NCBI RefSeq assembly: GCF_029872155.1
Contig: NZ_JARXLA010000004.1
Span: forward strand, 291,861-355,860
Origin: Hyphomicrobium sp. D-2
GTDB lineage: Bacteria; Pseudomonadota; Alphaproteobacteria; Rhizobiales; Hyphomicrobiaceae
DNA: 64,000 nucleotides
Direction of reading: 5' to 3'
Of the stretch, positions 1 to 8,978 are shown in pieces. The number at the start of each line of letters is the position of its first letter. Within the stretch, counting starts at the first letter, position 1. Below the pieces are notes generated by a model. That model saw only the letters and a list, made by a program, of their open reading frames with translations. It did no database searches and had not been told where the DNA came from. Made by a program: the position numbers and the translations under genes.

Positions 1-615
1 GTGGTGCTGGTCGCGTTCCAGATGCAGTGCGCCGGTTCGCTGCGCCACGCGCTGCCGCAGGCCACGCGCATTGCGCGCGCCTTCACGCCGGAACAGGTGG
101 CGGTCGTCGGCCTGCACATGGTGTTCGAGAACCACAAGGATATGGCGCCGGAGCATCTGGTGGAGTTCCTGAAGACGGAACACATCGACATCCCCGTTGC
201 GGTCGATGCTCACTCCGCTGATGGTTTGCCGCAGACCATGGAAGCATACGGCATGCAGGGCACGCCTACGGTGCTGGTGTTCGACCGCCAGGGCCGTCTG
301 CGCCGCCACTATCTGGGCGCGGTGGATGACGTGCGCCTCGGCGCTGAGATTATGGCGCTGTGCATCGAAGATCGCGACGCCCCGCGCGAGCAGGCCGTGG
401 CGATTGAACAGAAACTGCATGCGGCGCTGGTCGATCCGAACGAGCATCACCACGACCATGACGGTGGCTGCTGTGGTGGCCATCACGACCATGATCACGG
501 TCATAGCCACAGCCACGATCACGAGGGCGGCTGCTGCGGTGGACACGACCACTCGCACGATCATGGCCACAAACATGAGCACGCTCACGGCGAAGGCTGC
601 GGCTGCAAGCACTAA
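1..615 (+). CDS. Thioredoxin-fold (TlpA/redoxin-like) protein with His/Cys-rich tail, 5' partial
   Basis: The gene enters from the left edge, so its true start is not visible; the 204 residues seen begin at GTG. The fold is suggested by an N-terminal strand ending FQMQCAGS, where redoxins carry CxxC, and by the cis-Pro segment GTPTVLVFDRQGRLRRHYLG around residue 90. The second active-site cysteine is Ser here (CAGS), so classical dithiol chemistry is doubtful. From about residue 147 the protein becomes a metal-binding-like tail of HDHDH repeats and two GGCCGGH blocks, ending GCGCKH. A role in metal-linked redox work is inference. A strong terminator follows at 628-682. I am confident of the fold and unsure of the function. 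Confidence 0.75.
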   Translation: MVLVAFQMQCAGSLRHALPQATRIARAFTPEQVAVVGLHMVFENHKDMAPEHLVEFLKTEHIDIPVAVDAHSADGLPQTMEAYGMQGTPTVLVFDRQGRLRRHYLGAVDDVRLGAEIMALCIEDRDAPREQAVAIEQKLHAALVDPNEHHHDHDGGCCGGHHDHDHGHSHSHDHEGGCCGGHDHSHDHGHKHEHAHGEGCGCKH

Positions 616-627
616 GCAACAACGGAG

Positions 628-682
628 CGGGGCAAGTTGGCGCTGATGCGCAAGGCAAAATCTGCGCTGCTGCCCCGTTTTT
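628..682 (+). terminator. Rho-independent terminator after the thioredoxin-like gene
   Basis: CGGGGCA at 628-634 pairs with TGCCCCG at 671-677 and is followed directly by TTTTT. The loop is long and holds further pairing. Confidence 0.7.
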
Positions 683-813
683 CCGCCGCCGTCTTTAATT
701 CGCCGCCCGAATCACGCGATGGTCGCCGATGCAAGTCATCGGCGGCGCGCTGATGACTGAGCCCGTTCCGTACGGGTAATTTGGGCTGGCGCGCCAAGCC
801 GGAGTAATCGGCA

Positions 814-1743
814 ATGGCTGACGACGTGGCGGACATCGAAGACACAATGACATCCGAGGCCGATGTAAAGCCGCGTGAATCCGCGCGTGCGACGTTCGAG
901 AAGAAAACCATCGCGCTCGTCTATGATTTCGACGGCACGCTGTCGCCGCGTCCGATGCAGGATTATGCGTTCCTGCCGCAGATCGGTATTGATCCAGAAG
1001 AGTTCTGGCGCGAATCGAACGAGATTGCGCGGCAGGAAGGTGCCGACGGCCTCATCTCCTACATGCGGCTGATGTATCGCAAGGCGAAGGAAAAAGGCAT
1101 CCGCATCGACCGTGAAGATCTCGTCGCGCAGGGCAAGAAAGTTGAGCTGTTCCCCGGCGTTGAAGAATGGTTCGAAGAGATCAACAATTACATTAAGCTG
1201 AAGTCCGAGACGCATGGTGTTTCGTTGCGCCATTATATCGTGTCGGCCGGTCTTACCGAGATCATCGAAGGCACCAGCATCTACAAGCGTTTTCACAATG
1301 TTTTCGCGTCGGAATACTGGTTCGACGCTTACGATCTGCCGTACCCTAAGCGCGTCATCACCGACACCGGCAAAACGCAGTATCTGTTCCGCATCAACAA
1401 GGGCATCGAGGATCTCGGCCAGGGCATCAACGAGCACATGGACGAGAGCAAGCGGCCGATCCCGTTCTCGAACATGATCTACTTCGGCGACGGCGATACG
1501 GATGTGCCGTCGATGGCGGTGATGCGCAAGAACGGCGGCTATGCCATCGCCGTGCACCGGCCAGGCAAGGCGCGCAAGAAATGCGTTGATCTGTTCAAGG
1601 CCAAGCGCTGTGATTTCTTTGCGCCTGCCGATTACCGTCGCGGCTCAGATCTCTTCAAGCGCACATGCCTGCTGCTCGATCGCGTGCTGGCCGACATCCG
1701 CGTGCAGGAAGAAATGTGGCGCCTCAATCGCGATGTGAAGTGA
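814..1743 (+). CDS. HAD-superfamily hydrolase
   Basis: This is a 309-residue protein. HAD motif I is DFDGTLSP near residue 39 and motif IV is FGDGDTDVPS near residue 227. A conserved Ser (VSAG, about residue 145) and a Lys lie between them, so the Mg-dependent phosphohydrolase core looks complete. The first 30 residues are acidic and probably disordered. The chosen ATG is preceded by GGAG about 9 bases upstream. The substrate is unknown; the protein resembles the bacterial HAD group with a long helical cap rather than any named phosphatase. It stands alone between a terminator and a 250-bp gap. Confidence 0.85.
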   Translation: MADDVADIEDTMTSEADVKPRESARATFEKKTIALVYDFDGTLSPRPMQDYAFLPQIGIDPEEFWRESNEIARQEGADGLISYMRLMYRKAKEKGIRIDREDLVAQGKKVELFPGVEEWFEEINNYIKLKSETHGVSLRHYIVSAGLTEIIEGTSIYKRFHNVFASEYWFDAYDLPYPKRVITDTGKTQYLFRINKGIEDLGQGINEHMDESKRPIPFSNMIYFGDGDTDVPSMAVMRKNGGYAIAVHRPGKARKKCVDLFKAKRCDFFAPADYRRGSDLFKRTCLLLDRVLADIRVQEEMWRLNRDVK

Positions 1744-1990
1744 CGTCGGCACACTGAACGTCCGTCATTGTGGATATTGCTGTATCGGCCCATTTGCGGC
1801 GCGCCGTTTCAGCTAAGGTTGATGCAACGATTCTGCGCGCTTTCACGCAGCAATCCGGCGGCATAGTTCGGCCGCATGCGCCATCTCTGTCTGTCGAAGT
1901 CTCTCGTACGTGTTCGATGCGTCCAAGGCGCGATACCGAACGCACGAATGTGCTCTTGCATGTCGCACGCGGGCACGTCGCATTGGGGGG

Positions 1991-2539
1991 ATGATGTCGA
2001 TGATGAAACCGACCCTGCTTGTTTTAGCCGCCGCCATTGCCATCCCGGCATACAACGCGCCGGTTCACGCCACCGAATACTGGGACTGGAGCATGGGCAG
2101 CGGTGCGCCGACCGCCCGCCAGAAGGCTCAGGTGAAGCACGCGAAGCGCTATCGCAAGAAAGCGAAGGCGAAGACAACCAGCGTAGCGTCGTCGGCTGCG
2201 GCCAAAACAACAAACGACGCGACACGTGTGATGGCTTATGTGCGCCGTGAGGGCGAGAACGTTGCGCGCGCCGATGTGCAGTGCGCCGAAAAGGTGCGCG
2301 GTCTTGGGACGCAATGGATTGGCACCGAGGGCGCGCTTGATGCCGCCAAGAAAGATTGGATGGAGCGCGTGCGTTATGACTACGGCGAGTCCTATCTCGA
2401 CATGACCAACGCGCACGATTTCGTTTCCCGCTGCGGCCGCGTTTCAATCGGCGAAACGATGGGGCAGGTGATGTATCGCTGCGAAATTCTGGCGCGGCCA
2501 TGCAAGGGCGTGATGGCGGAAACAACCGCAAAGAAATAA
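1991..2539 (+). CDS. Exported hypothetical protein
   Basis: A 182-residue protein with a clear signal peptide (MKPTLLVLAAAIAIPAYNA) and a likely signal-peptidase site after VHA. A basic Lys/Ala stretch follows at about residues 45-70. A conserved-looking C-terminal part has four cysteines: one in QCAEKVRG, then SRCGRV, YRCEI and RPCKG, which could form two disulfides. Several ATGs compete (1991, 1994, 2000, 2003). The G-run at 1985-1990 fits 2000 or 2003 best as a ribosome site; 1991 is given as the longest. I do not recognise the family. A terminator follows at once. Confidence 0.65.
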   Translation: MMSMMKPTLLVLAAAIAIPAYNAPVHATEYWDWSMGSGAPTARQKAQVKHAKRYRKKAKAKTTSVASSAAAKTTNDATRVMAYVRREGENVARADVQCAEKVRGLGTQWIGTEGALDAAKKDWMERVRYDYGESYLDMTNAHDFVSRCGRVSIGETMGQVMYRCEILARPCKGVMAETTAKK

Positions 2540-2568
2540 CGCTTTTCGGCAACTTGCGTATTCATGAT

Positions 2569-2610
2569 CGGGCGGCAGCGGGCAAATCCGTTGCTGCCCG
2601 TTTGTTTTTT
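2569..2610 (+). terminator. Rho-independent terminator
   Basis: CGGGCGGCAGCGG pairs, with G-T wobbles, to CCGTTGCTGCCCG across the loop GCAAAT. TTTGTTTTTT follows. It closes the hypothetical exported-protein gene. Confidence 0.85.
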
Positions 2611-2698
2611 GAGTGTGTGAACAGTTGTCTCTTTGACGTGGCGCAAAGAGGAGACGCGCAACGGCGCTACTGTTCCAAGTCAGCCAAACGGGGATGCC

Positions 2699-3730
2699 AT
2701 GACCGATTCTTTTCAAACCATCCGATCAGATCGCGTGCGGAAGCTGGCGCTGGGGGCCGTATCCGCAAGTGTCGCGTTGCTGATCGCGGGCGCCGCGCAT
2801 GCTGCGGGAATGGCCGACTGCCGCAAGAGCGGATCGCCTGATGCCCGGATTGCAGCATGCAGCAAGATGATAGCGTCATCTGCCACATCGACGCCGGATC
2901 GCATCGAGGCTTTGCGCCGACGCGGTTCCGCGCACGACGCACGTGGTGCTTTCAGGCAGGCCGAAGCGGACTACACCGAAGCGCTGCGGTTGCAGCCGAA
3001 CTCTGGCGCGGCGTTGATCGGCCGTGCCGAAGCGCGGCTTGCTATGGGCGAACATGCCGCCGCCATCTCCGATCTGACGGACGCCATGCGCTTTGAAGGC
3101 GCCACCGGCGGGCTCCACGTCGCGCGTGGCTATGCATGGCTTTTGCAGGGCAACGCTGACGAGGCGATTGCGGATTTCACCGCCGCCATCGGCAAGCAGA
3201 AAGACAATGCGTCGGCCTATAACAATCGCGGTCTGGCCCATCGCAAGAAGGGCGACAACGCCAGCGCGATCGCTGACTATTCGGCCGCGATCCGTCTCAA
3301 TCCTTCGTTCGCGCAGGCGTATGCGAATCGCGGTTACGTTTATGAATCACAGGGTGACAAGCTTTCCGCTACGGCGGATCTGGAGCGCGCGCTGGCGCTC
3401 GATCCGGCATTGACCGGCGCGGCAAAGGGACTAAAGCGGCTCGGCGGCGCTGACGCTCAGGTTGCGGAACGCAGCAAGGCTCTCGTTGCCCACGGCAAGG
3501 AGCTAGCGCAGAAAAACTGCGCCTGGTGCCATGCGATTGGCCGCACGGGTGAAAGCCCCAACCCGCGCGCGCCGCGCTGGATCGATATGGCCGGCCGCCA
3601 CCCCATTTTGGCGTTGCGGGAGCCGCTGTCGCGGGGAATTGCCCGGCCGCATGACGAAATGCCCAAATTTGAGCTTTCCGAGGCCGAGGTCGACACCATC
3701 ATCGCCTACATCAACAGCCTGTCGCCATGA
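2699..3730 (+). CDS. Exported TPR protein with C-terminal cytochrome c domain
   Basis: A 343-residue protein. The signal peptide runs to about residue 38 (cleavage near AHA). At least four tetratricopeptide repeats follow (for example ASAYNNRGLAHRKKGDNASA and AQAYANRGYVYESQGD, about residues 60-245). A small class I cytochrome c domain lies at about residues 262-343. The haem site is CAWCH and the probable distal ligand is Met in HDEMPKF; the C-terminal helix DTIIAYINSL is typical. The protein should sit in the periplasm and carry one haem. ATG 2699 is preferred over a start at 2633 because it opens directly onto the signal peptide. Haem binding on a TPR scaffold suggests an electron-transfer or assembly partner, but the pathway is unknown. 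Confidence 0.85.
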   Translation: MTDSFQTIRSDRVRKLALGAVSASVALLIAGAAHAAGMADCRKSGSPDARIAACSKMIASSATSTPDRIEALRRRGSAHDARGAFRQAEADYTEALRLQPNSGAALIGRAEARLAMGEHAAAISDLTDAMRFEGATGGLHVARGYAWLLQGNADEAIADFTAAIGKQKDNASAYNNRGLAHRKKGDNASAIADYSAAIRLNPSFAQAYANRGYVYESQGDKLSATADLERALALDPALTGAAKGLKRLGGADAQVAERSKALVAHGKELAQKNCAWCHAIGRTGESPNPRAPRWIDMAGRHPILALREPLSRGIARPHDEMPKFELSEAEVDTIIAYINSLSP

Positions 3731-3810
3731 TCGTTGGTGTACGCTAAATGGGTAGCTGCGGCGCCGCTTGGTGGTCGCCGCTGCCGCTCAACGATGGTGA
3801 TGGAGTGTGA

Positions 3811-4023
3811 ATGTCGATAGATGATCCGATGCGCCGACCGCTGACGCGCGTGCGGCAGGGCAAGATGATCGCCGGCGTGTGCGGTGGTCTGGCGAAATGG
3901 CTGGGTTGGGACCCAACGCTGGTTCGGCTTGGCTATCTGGTTCTGACCGTGCTCTCGGCTGCCTTTCCTGGCCTGCTGATCTACATTCTGTTGTGGGTTC
4001 TGATGCCTCAGGACAAGCAGTGA
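3811..4023 (+). CDS. PspC-domain small membrane protein
   Basis: A 70-residue protein that is almost wholly a PspC domain. The signature RQGKMIAGVCGGLAKWLGWD precedes one hydrophobic segment (LSAAFPGLLIYILLWVLMP). PspC proteins are inner-membrane stress-response components. There is no pspA or pspB nearby, so the link to the phage-shock system is by family only. GGAG lies about 6 bases before the ATG. It is 60 bases ahead of a small basic protein gene. Confidence 0.85.
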   Translation: MSIDDPMRRPLTRVRQGKMIAGVCGGLAKWLGWDPTLVRLGYLVLTVLSAAFPGLLIYILLWVLMPQDKQ

Positions 4024-4081
4024 TCGCGGCTTTGATGCGTGTAAGGGATGAGGATCTGGGCAGGCAATCGGGTGTGGTGTG

Positions 4082-4249
4082 ATGGGCGACAACAACTCTG
4101 GCCGTGTAAATCGCAGTGCTGCGGATGTGCGCGCTGAGCGCTTGGCTGCGGAACTGCGCGCCAATCTGAAGCGTCGCAAGGATCAGGCACGGGCACGCTC
4201 AAAGGCTGCCGGTCAGCGCGCCTCGGATGCCAAGGCGGATGAAAATTAG
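4082..4249 (+). CDS. Small basic conserved-type protein
   Basis: A 55-residue ORF (ATG at 4082, TAG at 4247). The middle is strongly helical and basic (ERLAAELRANLKRRKDQARA), followed by a polar tail. Codon use matches neighbouring genes. Small proteins with this LRANLKRRK-type core are common and uncharacterised in Rhizobiales, from memory. It is co-directional with the PspC gene, with a 58-base gap. No function can be assigned; nucleic-acid binding is possible from its charge. Confidence 0.55.
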   Translation: MGDNNSGRVNRSAADVRAERLAAELRANLKRRKDQARARSKAAGQRASDAKADEN

Positions 4250-4311
4250 ACCACTGCCTTTGAGTGAGCGCGAATTTCCGATGCACCTATTCCAACTGGT
4301 GCAGCGTTGCT

Positions 4312-4518
4312 TCATTCAACTGCGATCATGACATCCGACGCTTTGATCACTGCGGCAGCTTGCATCCCAACCTTCAGTTTCAGATCGTCAACGGCTTCGT
4401 TGGTTATCGATGACGTGACGATGGTGCCCCCGACATCAATCCGAATATGTGCGGTGGTCTGCCCCTTGGTAACTTCAACCACAGTGCCTTTGAGAACGTT
4501 GCGCGCGCTGATCCGCAT
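4312..4518 (-). CDS. Mop-type molybdenum-pterin/molybdate-binding protein
   Basis: A 68-residue protein forming one complete Mop domain (MRISARNVLKGTVVEV start, SSITNEAVDDLKLKVG core, AAAVIKASDVMIAVE end). Such proteins assemble into hexamers that store molybdate in the cytoplasm. It is divergent from a ModE-like DNA-binding gene across a 250-bp intergenic region with a palindrome at 4670-4689. This gene plus that regulator carry the two halves of a classical ModE (HTH plus Mop domains). No modABC transporter is in the window. Confidence 0.9.
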   Translation of the reverse strand: MRISARNVLKGTVVEVTKGQTTAHIRIDVGGTIVTSSITNEAVDDLKLKVGMQAAAVIKASDVMIAVE

Positions 4519-4669
4519 GATCTAAATCCCATTTTGAGAGTAGCCCGCCCCTTGGGGCGTTGATTGCCATCCAAGCCATGAAACCATGGACATGCTGGAA
4601 ACGAAGACGCTTGAACCATATCCTGCCACGGGAAAGGCACTTAAGGTGGGATCTGCATTATGCCCAATT

Positions 4670-4689
4670 AAATATGGCATACGATATTT
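4670..4689. promoter_or_regulatory. Candidate ModE-type operator palindrome
   Basis: AAATAT and ATATTT form a perfect 6-bp inverted repeat with an 8-base spacer, about 80 bases before the ModE-like start and in the divergent promoter region of the Mop gene. ModE boxes are AT-rich palindromes in such places. The exact consensus match is imperfect, so the assignment is inference. Confidence 0.4.
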
Positions 4690-4767
4690 TTCACTACTAC
4701 GAGATCAACTCAAATTAGATTGAGCGATACTGGCGAGGCGCCCTTACTGGCGAGCAAGGAGAGTTCT

Positions 4768-5241
4768 TTGGCTGAGCAGAAACCTGCGCGTAAAGGTGCA
4801 GTAAAGGCTGCTGCGAAGACTGCAGCCAAAGGGCGTCCAGCAGCAACGGCCGGTGGCGCCGACAAAGCGCCTTCGCACAAGCCGCGCCGTCGGAGGGAGC
4901 ACGCGTTTCCTCGCGTGCAGATCCGCATTGGCGATGAGATGGTGTTGGGACCGGGTAAGGTTGAGCTGCTTGAAGCAATTGGCCGGACGGGCTCAATCTC
5001 GGCAGCGGGACGAGAACTTGGCATGTCCTATCGCCGCGCCTGGCTGCTGGTTGATGCGCTGAACCGCATGTTCCCGGACCTGTTAGTGAAAGCGTCGCCC
5101 GGTGGATCCCACGGTGGCGGGGCCAAGCTGACCGAGTATGGGATGGAAGTCGCCGCTGCTTACCGGCGCGTCGAGGAGCGGGCGCGCATTGCCATGCAGG
5201 AAGAAATGGCGCGCTTCAATGTGCGTGTCGATTCCGACTAG
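4768..5241 (+). CDS. ModE-like N-terminal-domain transcriptional regulator (no Mop domains)
   Basis: A 157-residue protein. A Lys/Ala-rich N-terminal arm (about 40 residues) leads into a ModE/LysR-type winged helix-turn-helix: VQIRIGDEMVLGPGKVELLE, then GSISAAGRELGMSYRRAWLL with the recognition helix, and a wing GGSHGGGAKLTEYG. The C-terminal ligand-binding Mop domains of E. coli ModE are absent. TTG 4768 is chosen because AAGGAGAG lies 4 bases upstream; an earlier in-frame TTG at 4720 has no ribosome site. It probably controls molybdate uptake or the adjacent Mop gene (inference). Confidence 0.85.
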   Translation: MAEQKPARKGAVKAAAKTAAKGRPAATAGGADKAPSHKPRRRREHAFPRVQIRIGDEMVLGPGKVELLEAIGRTGSISAAGRELGMSYRRAWLLVDALNRMFPDLLVKASPGGSHGGGAKLTEYGMEVAAAYRRVEERARIAMQEEMARFNVRVDSD

Positions 5242-5278
5242 AGCGTTTGCGGAATCTGGAATGCGATGCCGTGCGAAG

Positions 5279-5311
5279 TTTCCGATGGCACGGCGGACCG
5301 GCCATCGGAAA
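5279..5311. repeat. Hairpin-forming inverted repeat
   Basis: TTTCCGATGGC at 5279-5289 pairs with GCCATCGGAAA at 5301-5311. No T-run follows on the plus strand, so it is not a clear terminator. It lies in the 197-bp gap between the convergent ModE-like and MscS genes, which holds nothing else recognisable. Confidence 0.45.
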
Positions 5312-5438
5312 TCGGGTAGCGGAGCAGGCGATTTTTCAGGCCTGACGCAGCGGTGAAGTGATCCGCGCCGAAGTGCATGCTGTAACGTGCCAACATCAGG
5401 TCAGTCGGAGTTTGCCCTCATGACGTACGTTGGTACGC

Positions 5439-8400
5439 TCATGACATGGCGATTTCCTTTTCACGCAATGCGCGCTCAATCGAAACGTGCAGATCGTTGA
5501 TAACGGCTGAGCGATGCGCCAGCTGCAAAACAAAAGCACGAACTTCGAATTCGAGGCCTTTTGAACCGAAGCCAATGAAGAACACGCTGGGTGCCGGTGA
5601 ATCGAGCACCTGTGGCGTTGCCTTCACAGCATCGAGAATCAAAAGCTGCGCACGCAGTGTGTCAGTGCCATAGGCAATGCCGATCTTAAGCGTCACGCGT
5701 GTGATGCTGTCGGTCAATGTCCAGTTGATGACCTTTTCGGTAATTAGCGATTTGTTCGGAATGATAATTTCGCGGTTCTCACCATCGGTCATGGAGGTCG
5801 CGCGTATGTGGATGCGCGAAACCGTGCCGGTGAGATTGCCGATCGTCACCGTATCGCCGACGCGGACGGGGCGTTCAAACAGGATGATCAAACCGGAGAT
5901 GAAATTGGCAACGATCTCCTGCAGACCAAAGCCGACGCCAACACCCAGTGCGGCCACGATCCACTGCACCTGACTCCAATCGAACCCGATACTGCGAAAA
6001 GCGAATATCAAGCCGACGATCGCGATCAGATACCGGCTGACGGCGCTGATTGCATATCGCGTACCGGCTTCGATCCGCAGGCGGTGCAAAGCCGTGATTT
6101 CCAGCAGTCCAGGCAGGTTGCGGGCAGCGATAAGGGTGATGATGCCGATTGCCAGCGCCACGAACACATTGGAAACGGTAACGGGCATGCTGCGCGGCGC
6201 ACCATCCACCGTTATCACCTGCTGCCACAGAGGCACATCGAGCAGCGCGAGCGACGGCAATGCCTCTCGCCAGAAGAAATACAGCGTCGTGCCGAGTAGC
6301 AAAAATACGGTCAGGCGTACGAGCTGCCGCGTCTGATCGCTGATGGAAGCGATGTCAACTTCCGGCTCGGTCACGACCGGCGCGGGCTGCTGCTCGCCCG
6401 TTGCTTCCGTTTCCTGCAGTGCGGCTGCCTTAGCACGTGCCTGTTCGCGTCGTTCCAGAGCGCGGGCAATCTCAAGTTGGCGACGCGCCACCAACACTTG
6501 GCGCATGATCACGCAATAAATCAGATAGGCACCCGCGATGAGGGTAACGGAAAGCAGCAGTCCATCGCGGATCTGCGAGGCGCCGTCGTAATAACCCCAC
6601 AGCGCTATGCCGGCCACTGCAAGCGGCACCAGTGAAATGAACGGATGCCAGATCATGCGCATCGCCCACAGCGGATGGCCTGTGCTGATCCGATCTGCAA
6701 CAACGCCGCGCCGCGGATCAATTACGCGGGCGATGAATATCGCGACGGCAAATGCACCGGCCAGAAATGCGAAGCGGCCGAGCCCGTCGCGTACGCTTTG
6801 GGCGCTGCTGACGTTGATCATCCCGAGAATGAGCGCGATGGGGGTGATGGTGTATTTCAGCCAGATCACGTTCCGGCGCAGGACGGCGCGCGCACGTTCG
6901 CTCCAACCGAAGTGGGCTGAAAACAGGCCGTTCTCTGCGCTGATGAACTGGATCAGTCGCAGGAACAGCAGCAGATACGCGACGGCGAGAAGGCCTGCCC
7001 CGACCGCTGCGGAGAACTCGGATGCGGGCGGCGGTGGTGGAAGCGTCAGCAGCCATCCGGCGTATCCGATCAGCAGCGGCGTCTTCACGCTAAGCAGTGC
7101 TGTAATCGCCATCGCCTCAGGCGTGCGCATGTAATTATCGCTAGAATAGCGGCGTACAGCGTCGGCTATGGTGGCGAGGCGCCGCGTCATTTTTCGCGTG
7201 AACAGCACAAGGGCACTGAACACAAGCAGCACCAGCGCTGTCGGCAACGGCAATTGCGCCGCGCGCGAGAGCAGGGTACTGGCGGTTTCCTGCCATGCCT
7301 CGACGTTTAAGATCCAGCCGAAGCTAGTGCGCACCTGATCGAGCCAGCCTATGCCGATTGTGCCGGAAGTCGGCAACCAGAGCAGGCGACTGTTCAGCAG
7401 CGCCCGAAGCTGAGTTGTCTGATTGAGCAGATCGCGCTCGGCGGCGTTAGATTCCGCAAGCTGAGAAATGCGGGTCACCAGCGTATCATGAAGCTGGACG
7501 TACAGATCTCTGCGCGCACCGACGAGCTTTTCCAATGACTCGCGCACTTCTGCCGGCGGTGTCTCCCCGTGGCGCTGCGCATACAGTCCGAGGATGCGCT
7601 CCGCCATGTTTCCGGTGTCTGTCAGAGCCCGGCGGGCTTCCTCTGCCTGAAGTCGCTTGAGGCGACCGTCAACGATTGCTTGATTGCGATCGGCTATGCG
7701 CCGCTGCAAGCGCGACGTTTCCGGCAATTGGTTCCGCATCGTCCGCAACAGTTCGCTGAACTCTCCGCCGATGCTGCCGATCTCCAGCACCTGTTGCGCA
7801 GCGACCTTGCTGTCCCGCACGCGCGCCAGTTCTGCCTGTATGTCATTGAAACGCGATTTGCTCTGGTCCAGCAGGCGTACGGCCTCTGCTTCCCGCTGGC
7901 GAATAATTTCGGTGTCTTTGACATAGGCTTCGAGCACCGGATGCTTGGCGGCAAGCTTGCGTGCATCGCGGTCGGCCTCGGCTTGACGCAGCGCCGTATC
8001 GGCCGCCTGCAGCGCGTTGACGCGTGCTTCAATAATGGGGATCCGCTTCGTAAGCCTGTCGAGCTTTAACGCGGCCAAGTCGCGTCGGGCGGTCGCTGAG
8101 GCCTGGCGGGCAGGCAGACTTATCAGCTCCTGCTCGAATGTATTGAGCTTGGCCGCTCTTGCCCGACGTTCGGCCGCGATTGCAGCGCGGCGAGCGTCAG
8201 CAAGAATGGGATGTGCATCACTGGATGTTGTCTCGTCGCCACCTTCCAGAGCATCGAGAGCCTGTCTCTCTGCTGTCTGCTCCTCGCGTGCGGCGGTGGC
8301 GCGAGTCGACATCTCGCGCAGGCGGCCCTCAAGCTGATCGAGATCGGCTTTGATTGTTGCCGCTGAAGCGTTGGAAGCATCAAGAGCCTGCTGCGCCTCG

Positions 8401-8978
8401 GCCAGCGGAAGTTTGGTGATGCGATTCTCGAAGTCGGCGTCGGCCGCGTCCTTTTGTGCGGCTTCCAATTGCTGCTTAGCCTCAGCAATTCGTTCGGCCG
8501 ACCTTTGCACCGAATCCTGAAAACGCTTCGATGCTGCCGCGCTGGCTGACGCCGCCTCAAGCTGGCCGAGCGCATTCCGCAACTGTGCGATTGCCTGATC
8601 ACGAATATCGGGCGCCACATCGGAGCGTGCTTCGAGTTCCTGGATGCGAGCCTTCATGCGCTCGATGGCGCGATCGGACGCTTCCGTTGCCTCGTCGGTC
8701 GTCGCTGGAGCGGCTGCAGCTGCAGCAGAGCCCTGTGCGTTTTGATCCGCCGGCGGTTCAGCGGCAACCGGCGCGGTCGCGCCCGCTTTTGGCTCCGGAG
8801 CCGCAGCACTAGGCACGGCCGCATCGATGGCAGCTGGTACGCTGGTGTCCACCGCCACGGGCGGCGGCTGCGCCGTTGACTGCTGTGCTAGAGCCTGAGC
8901 CTGCAGGACTGCGGGCATTGCGATGAGGGCGAACAGGAACGCGATGCGTCCAGATTTCAGACGGGAGAATGTGAGCAT
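5439..8978 (-). CDS. Large multi-domain mechanosensitive channel (MscS/MscK-like)
   Basis: A 1179-residue protein. A signal peptide (to about residue 30) is followed by a Pro/Ala linker. Next comes a long periplasmic coiled-coil region (about residues 90-560; many heptads such as ELEARSDVAPDIRDQ, DUF3772-like). About ten membrane helices follow (about 570-900). The C-terminal MscS module holds the pore helix GVGVGFGLQEIVANFISG, then FERPVRVGDTVTIGNLTGTV, and a cytoplasmic beta/alpha region. Channels of this type open under membrane tension and release solutes on hypo-osmotic shock. ATG 8978 is preferred over one at 9056 because it opens the signal peptide. It is the only gene of its unit. Confidence 0.9.
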   Translation of the reverse strand: MLTFSRLKSGRIAFLFALIAMPAVLQAQALAQQSTAQPPPVAVDTSVPAAIDAAVPSAAAPEPKAGATAPVAAEPPADQNAQGSAAAAAAPATTDEATEASDRAIERMKARIQELEARSDVAPDIRDQAIAQLRNALGQLEAASASAAASKRFQDSVQRSAERIAEAKQQLEAAQKDAADADFENRITKLPLAEAQQALDASNASAATIKADLDQLEGRLREMSTRATAAREEQTAERQALDALEGGDETTSSDAHPILADARRAAIAAERRARAAKLNTFEQELISLPARQASATARRDLAALKLDRLTKRIPIIEARVNALQAADTALRQAEADRDARKLAAKHPVLEAYVKDTEIIRQREAEAVRLLDQSKSRFNDIQAELARVRDSKVAAQQVLEIGSIGGEFSELLRTMRNQLPETSRLQRRIADRNQAIVDGRLKRLQAEEARRALTDTGNMAERILGLYAQRHGETPPAEVRESLEKLVGARRDLYVQLHDTLVTRISQLAESNAAERDLLNQTTQLRALLNSRLLWLPTSGTIGIGWLDQVRTSFGWILNVEAWQETASTLLSRAAQLPLPTALVLLVFSALVLFTRKMTRRLATIADAVRRYSSDNYMRTPEAMAITALLSVKTPLLIGYAGWLLTLPPPPPASEFSAAVGAGLLAVAYLLLFLRLIQFISAENGLFSAHFGWSERARAVLRRNVIWLKYTITPIALILGMINVSSAQSVRDGLGRFAFLAGAFAVAIFIARVIDPRRGVVADRISTGHPLWAMRMIWHPFISLVPLAVAGIALWGYYDGASQIRDGLLLSVTLIAGAYLIYCVIMRQVLVARRQLEIARALERREQARAKAAALQETEATGEQQPAPVVTEPEVDIASISDQTRQLVRLTVFLLLGTTLYFFWREALPSLALLDVPLWQQVITVDGAPRSMPVTVSNVFVALAIGIITLIAARNLPGLLEITALHRLRIEAGTRYAISAVSRYLIAIVGLIFAFRSIGFDWSQVQWIVAALGVGVGFGLQEIVANFISGLIILFERPVRVGDTVTIGNLTGTVSRIHIRATSMTDGENREIIIPNKSLITEKVINWTLTDSITRVTLKIGIAYGTDTLRAQLLILDAVKATPQVLDSPAPSVFFIGFGSKGLEFEVRAFVLQLAHRSAVINDLHVSIERALREKEIAMS

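Noticed and set aside
736..1557. 273-residue minus-strand frame opposite the HAD hydrolase
   Set aside because: Antisense shadow; HAD motifs are on the plus strand.
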